Shown in pieces: positions 5,408 to 5,418 of a stretch of 5,418 bases of DNA. This DNA comes from Actinomycetes bacterium (lineage in GTDB: Bacteria > Actinomycetota > Thermoleophilia > Solirubrobacterales > Solirubrobacteraceae). Position 1 is the stretch's first letter; every line of letters starts with the position of its first letter. The stretch is from contig JAEXXR010000341.1 in assembly GCA_023405705.1 (NCBI GenBank), positions 1 to 5,418 of the forward strand, in the 5' to 3' direction. The translations under genes and the position numbers were made by a program. A model generated the notes under the pieces. The model worked only from the letters and a program-made list of their open reading frames with translations. It was not told the origin of the DNA and did not search any database.

Positions 5408-5418
5408 GGGGGATGTCC

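Noticed and set aside
1..5418. CRISPR arrays, tRNA or rRNA genes, insertion sequences and phage or toxin-antitoxin genes.
   Set aside because: No regularly spaced repeats, tRNA-like cloverleaf, transposase motif or small paired genes were seen; the window is almost filled by five metabolic or envelope genes.

Overview
The window is very GC-rich DNA, with G/C at nearly every third codon position. It carries five protein genes, all on the minus strand, so transcription runs from high to low coordinates. The base composition, tight gene packing, frequent lack of a Shine-Dalgarno sequence and protein flavour suggest a high-GC actinobacterium. Thermoleophilia/Solirubrobacterales is my best guess, by inference only. 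No rRNA, tRNA, CRISPR array, insertion sequence or phage gene is visible.

Layout in transcription order: (1) 5407-4580, an aldo/keto reductase of the 2,5-diketo-gluconate reductase type. (2) 4579-4463, a 117-nt spacer with a nested, very stable GC hairpin and a second, weaker stem just before the next start codon. (3) 4462-3362, a PLP-dependent sugar aminotransferase of the DegT/DnrJ/EryC1/StrS family. (4) 3358-2327, a DUF354 protein with a GT-B glycosyltransferase-like look, only 3 nt after the aminotransferase and with its own Shine-Dalgarno sequence. (5) A 61-nt spacer with a TACAAT box 8 nt before the next ATG. (6) 2265-328, a membrane-bound nucleotide-sugar 4,6-dehydratase of the FlaA1/WbpM/PglF/CapD family. 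(7) A 67-nt spacer with a TACACT box. (8) 260-1, the N-terminal part of a small membrane-anchored coiled-coil protein that runs off the window.

Genes 3, 4 and 6 form a coherent nucleotide-sugar/surface-glycan module: the dehydratase makes a 4-keto-6-deoxy UDP-amino sugar, the aminotransferase makes an amino sugar, and the DUF354 protein is a possible glycosyltransferase or nucleotide-sugar enzyme. The aldo/keto reductase looks like a separate upstream unit, set off by the hairpin. The truncated last gene may be a cell-envelope protein.

I see no clearly new biological system. The best items for a second look are the structured 117-nt leader before the aminotransferase, the apparently leaderless starts, and the mismatch between the aminotransferase subgroup and the dehydratase's expected product.
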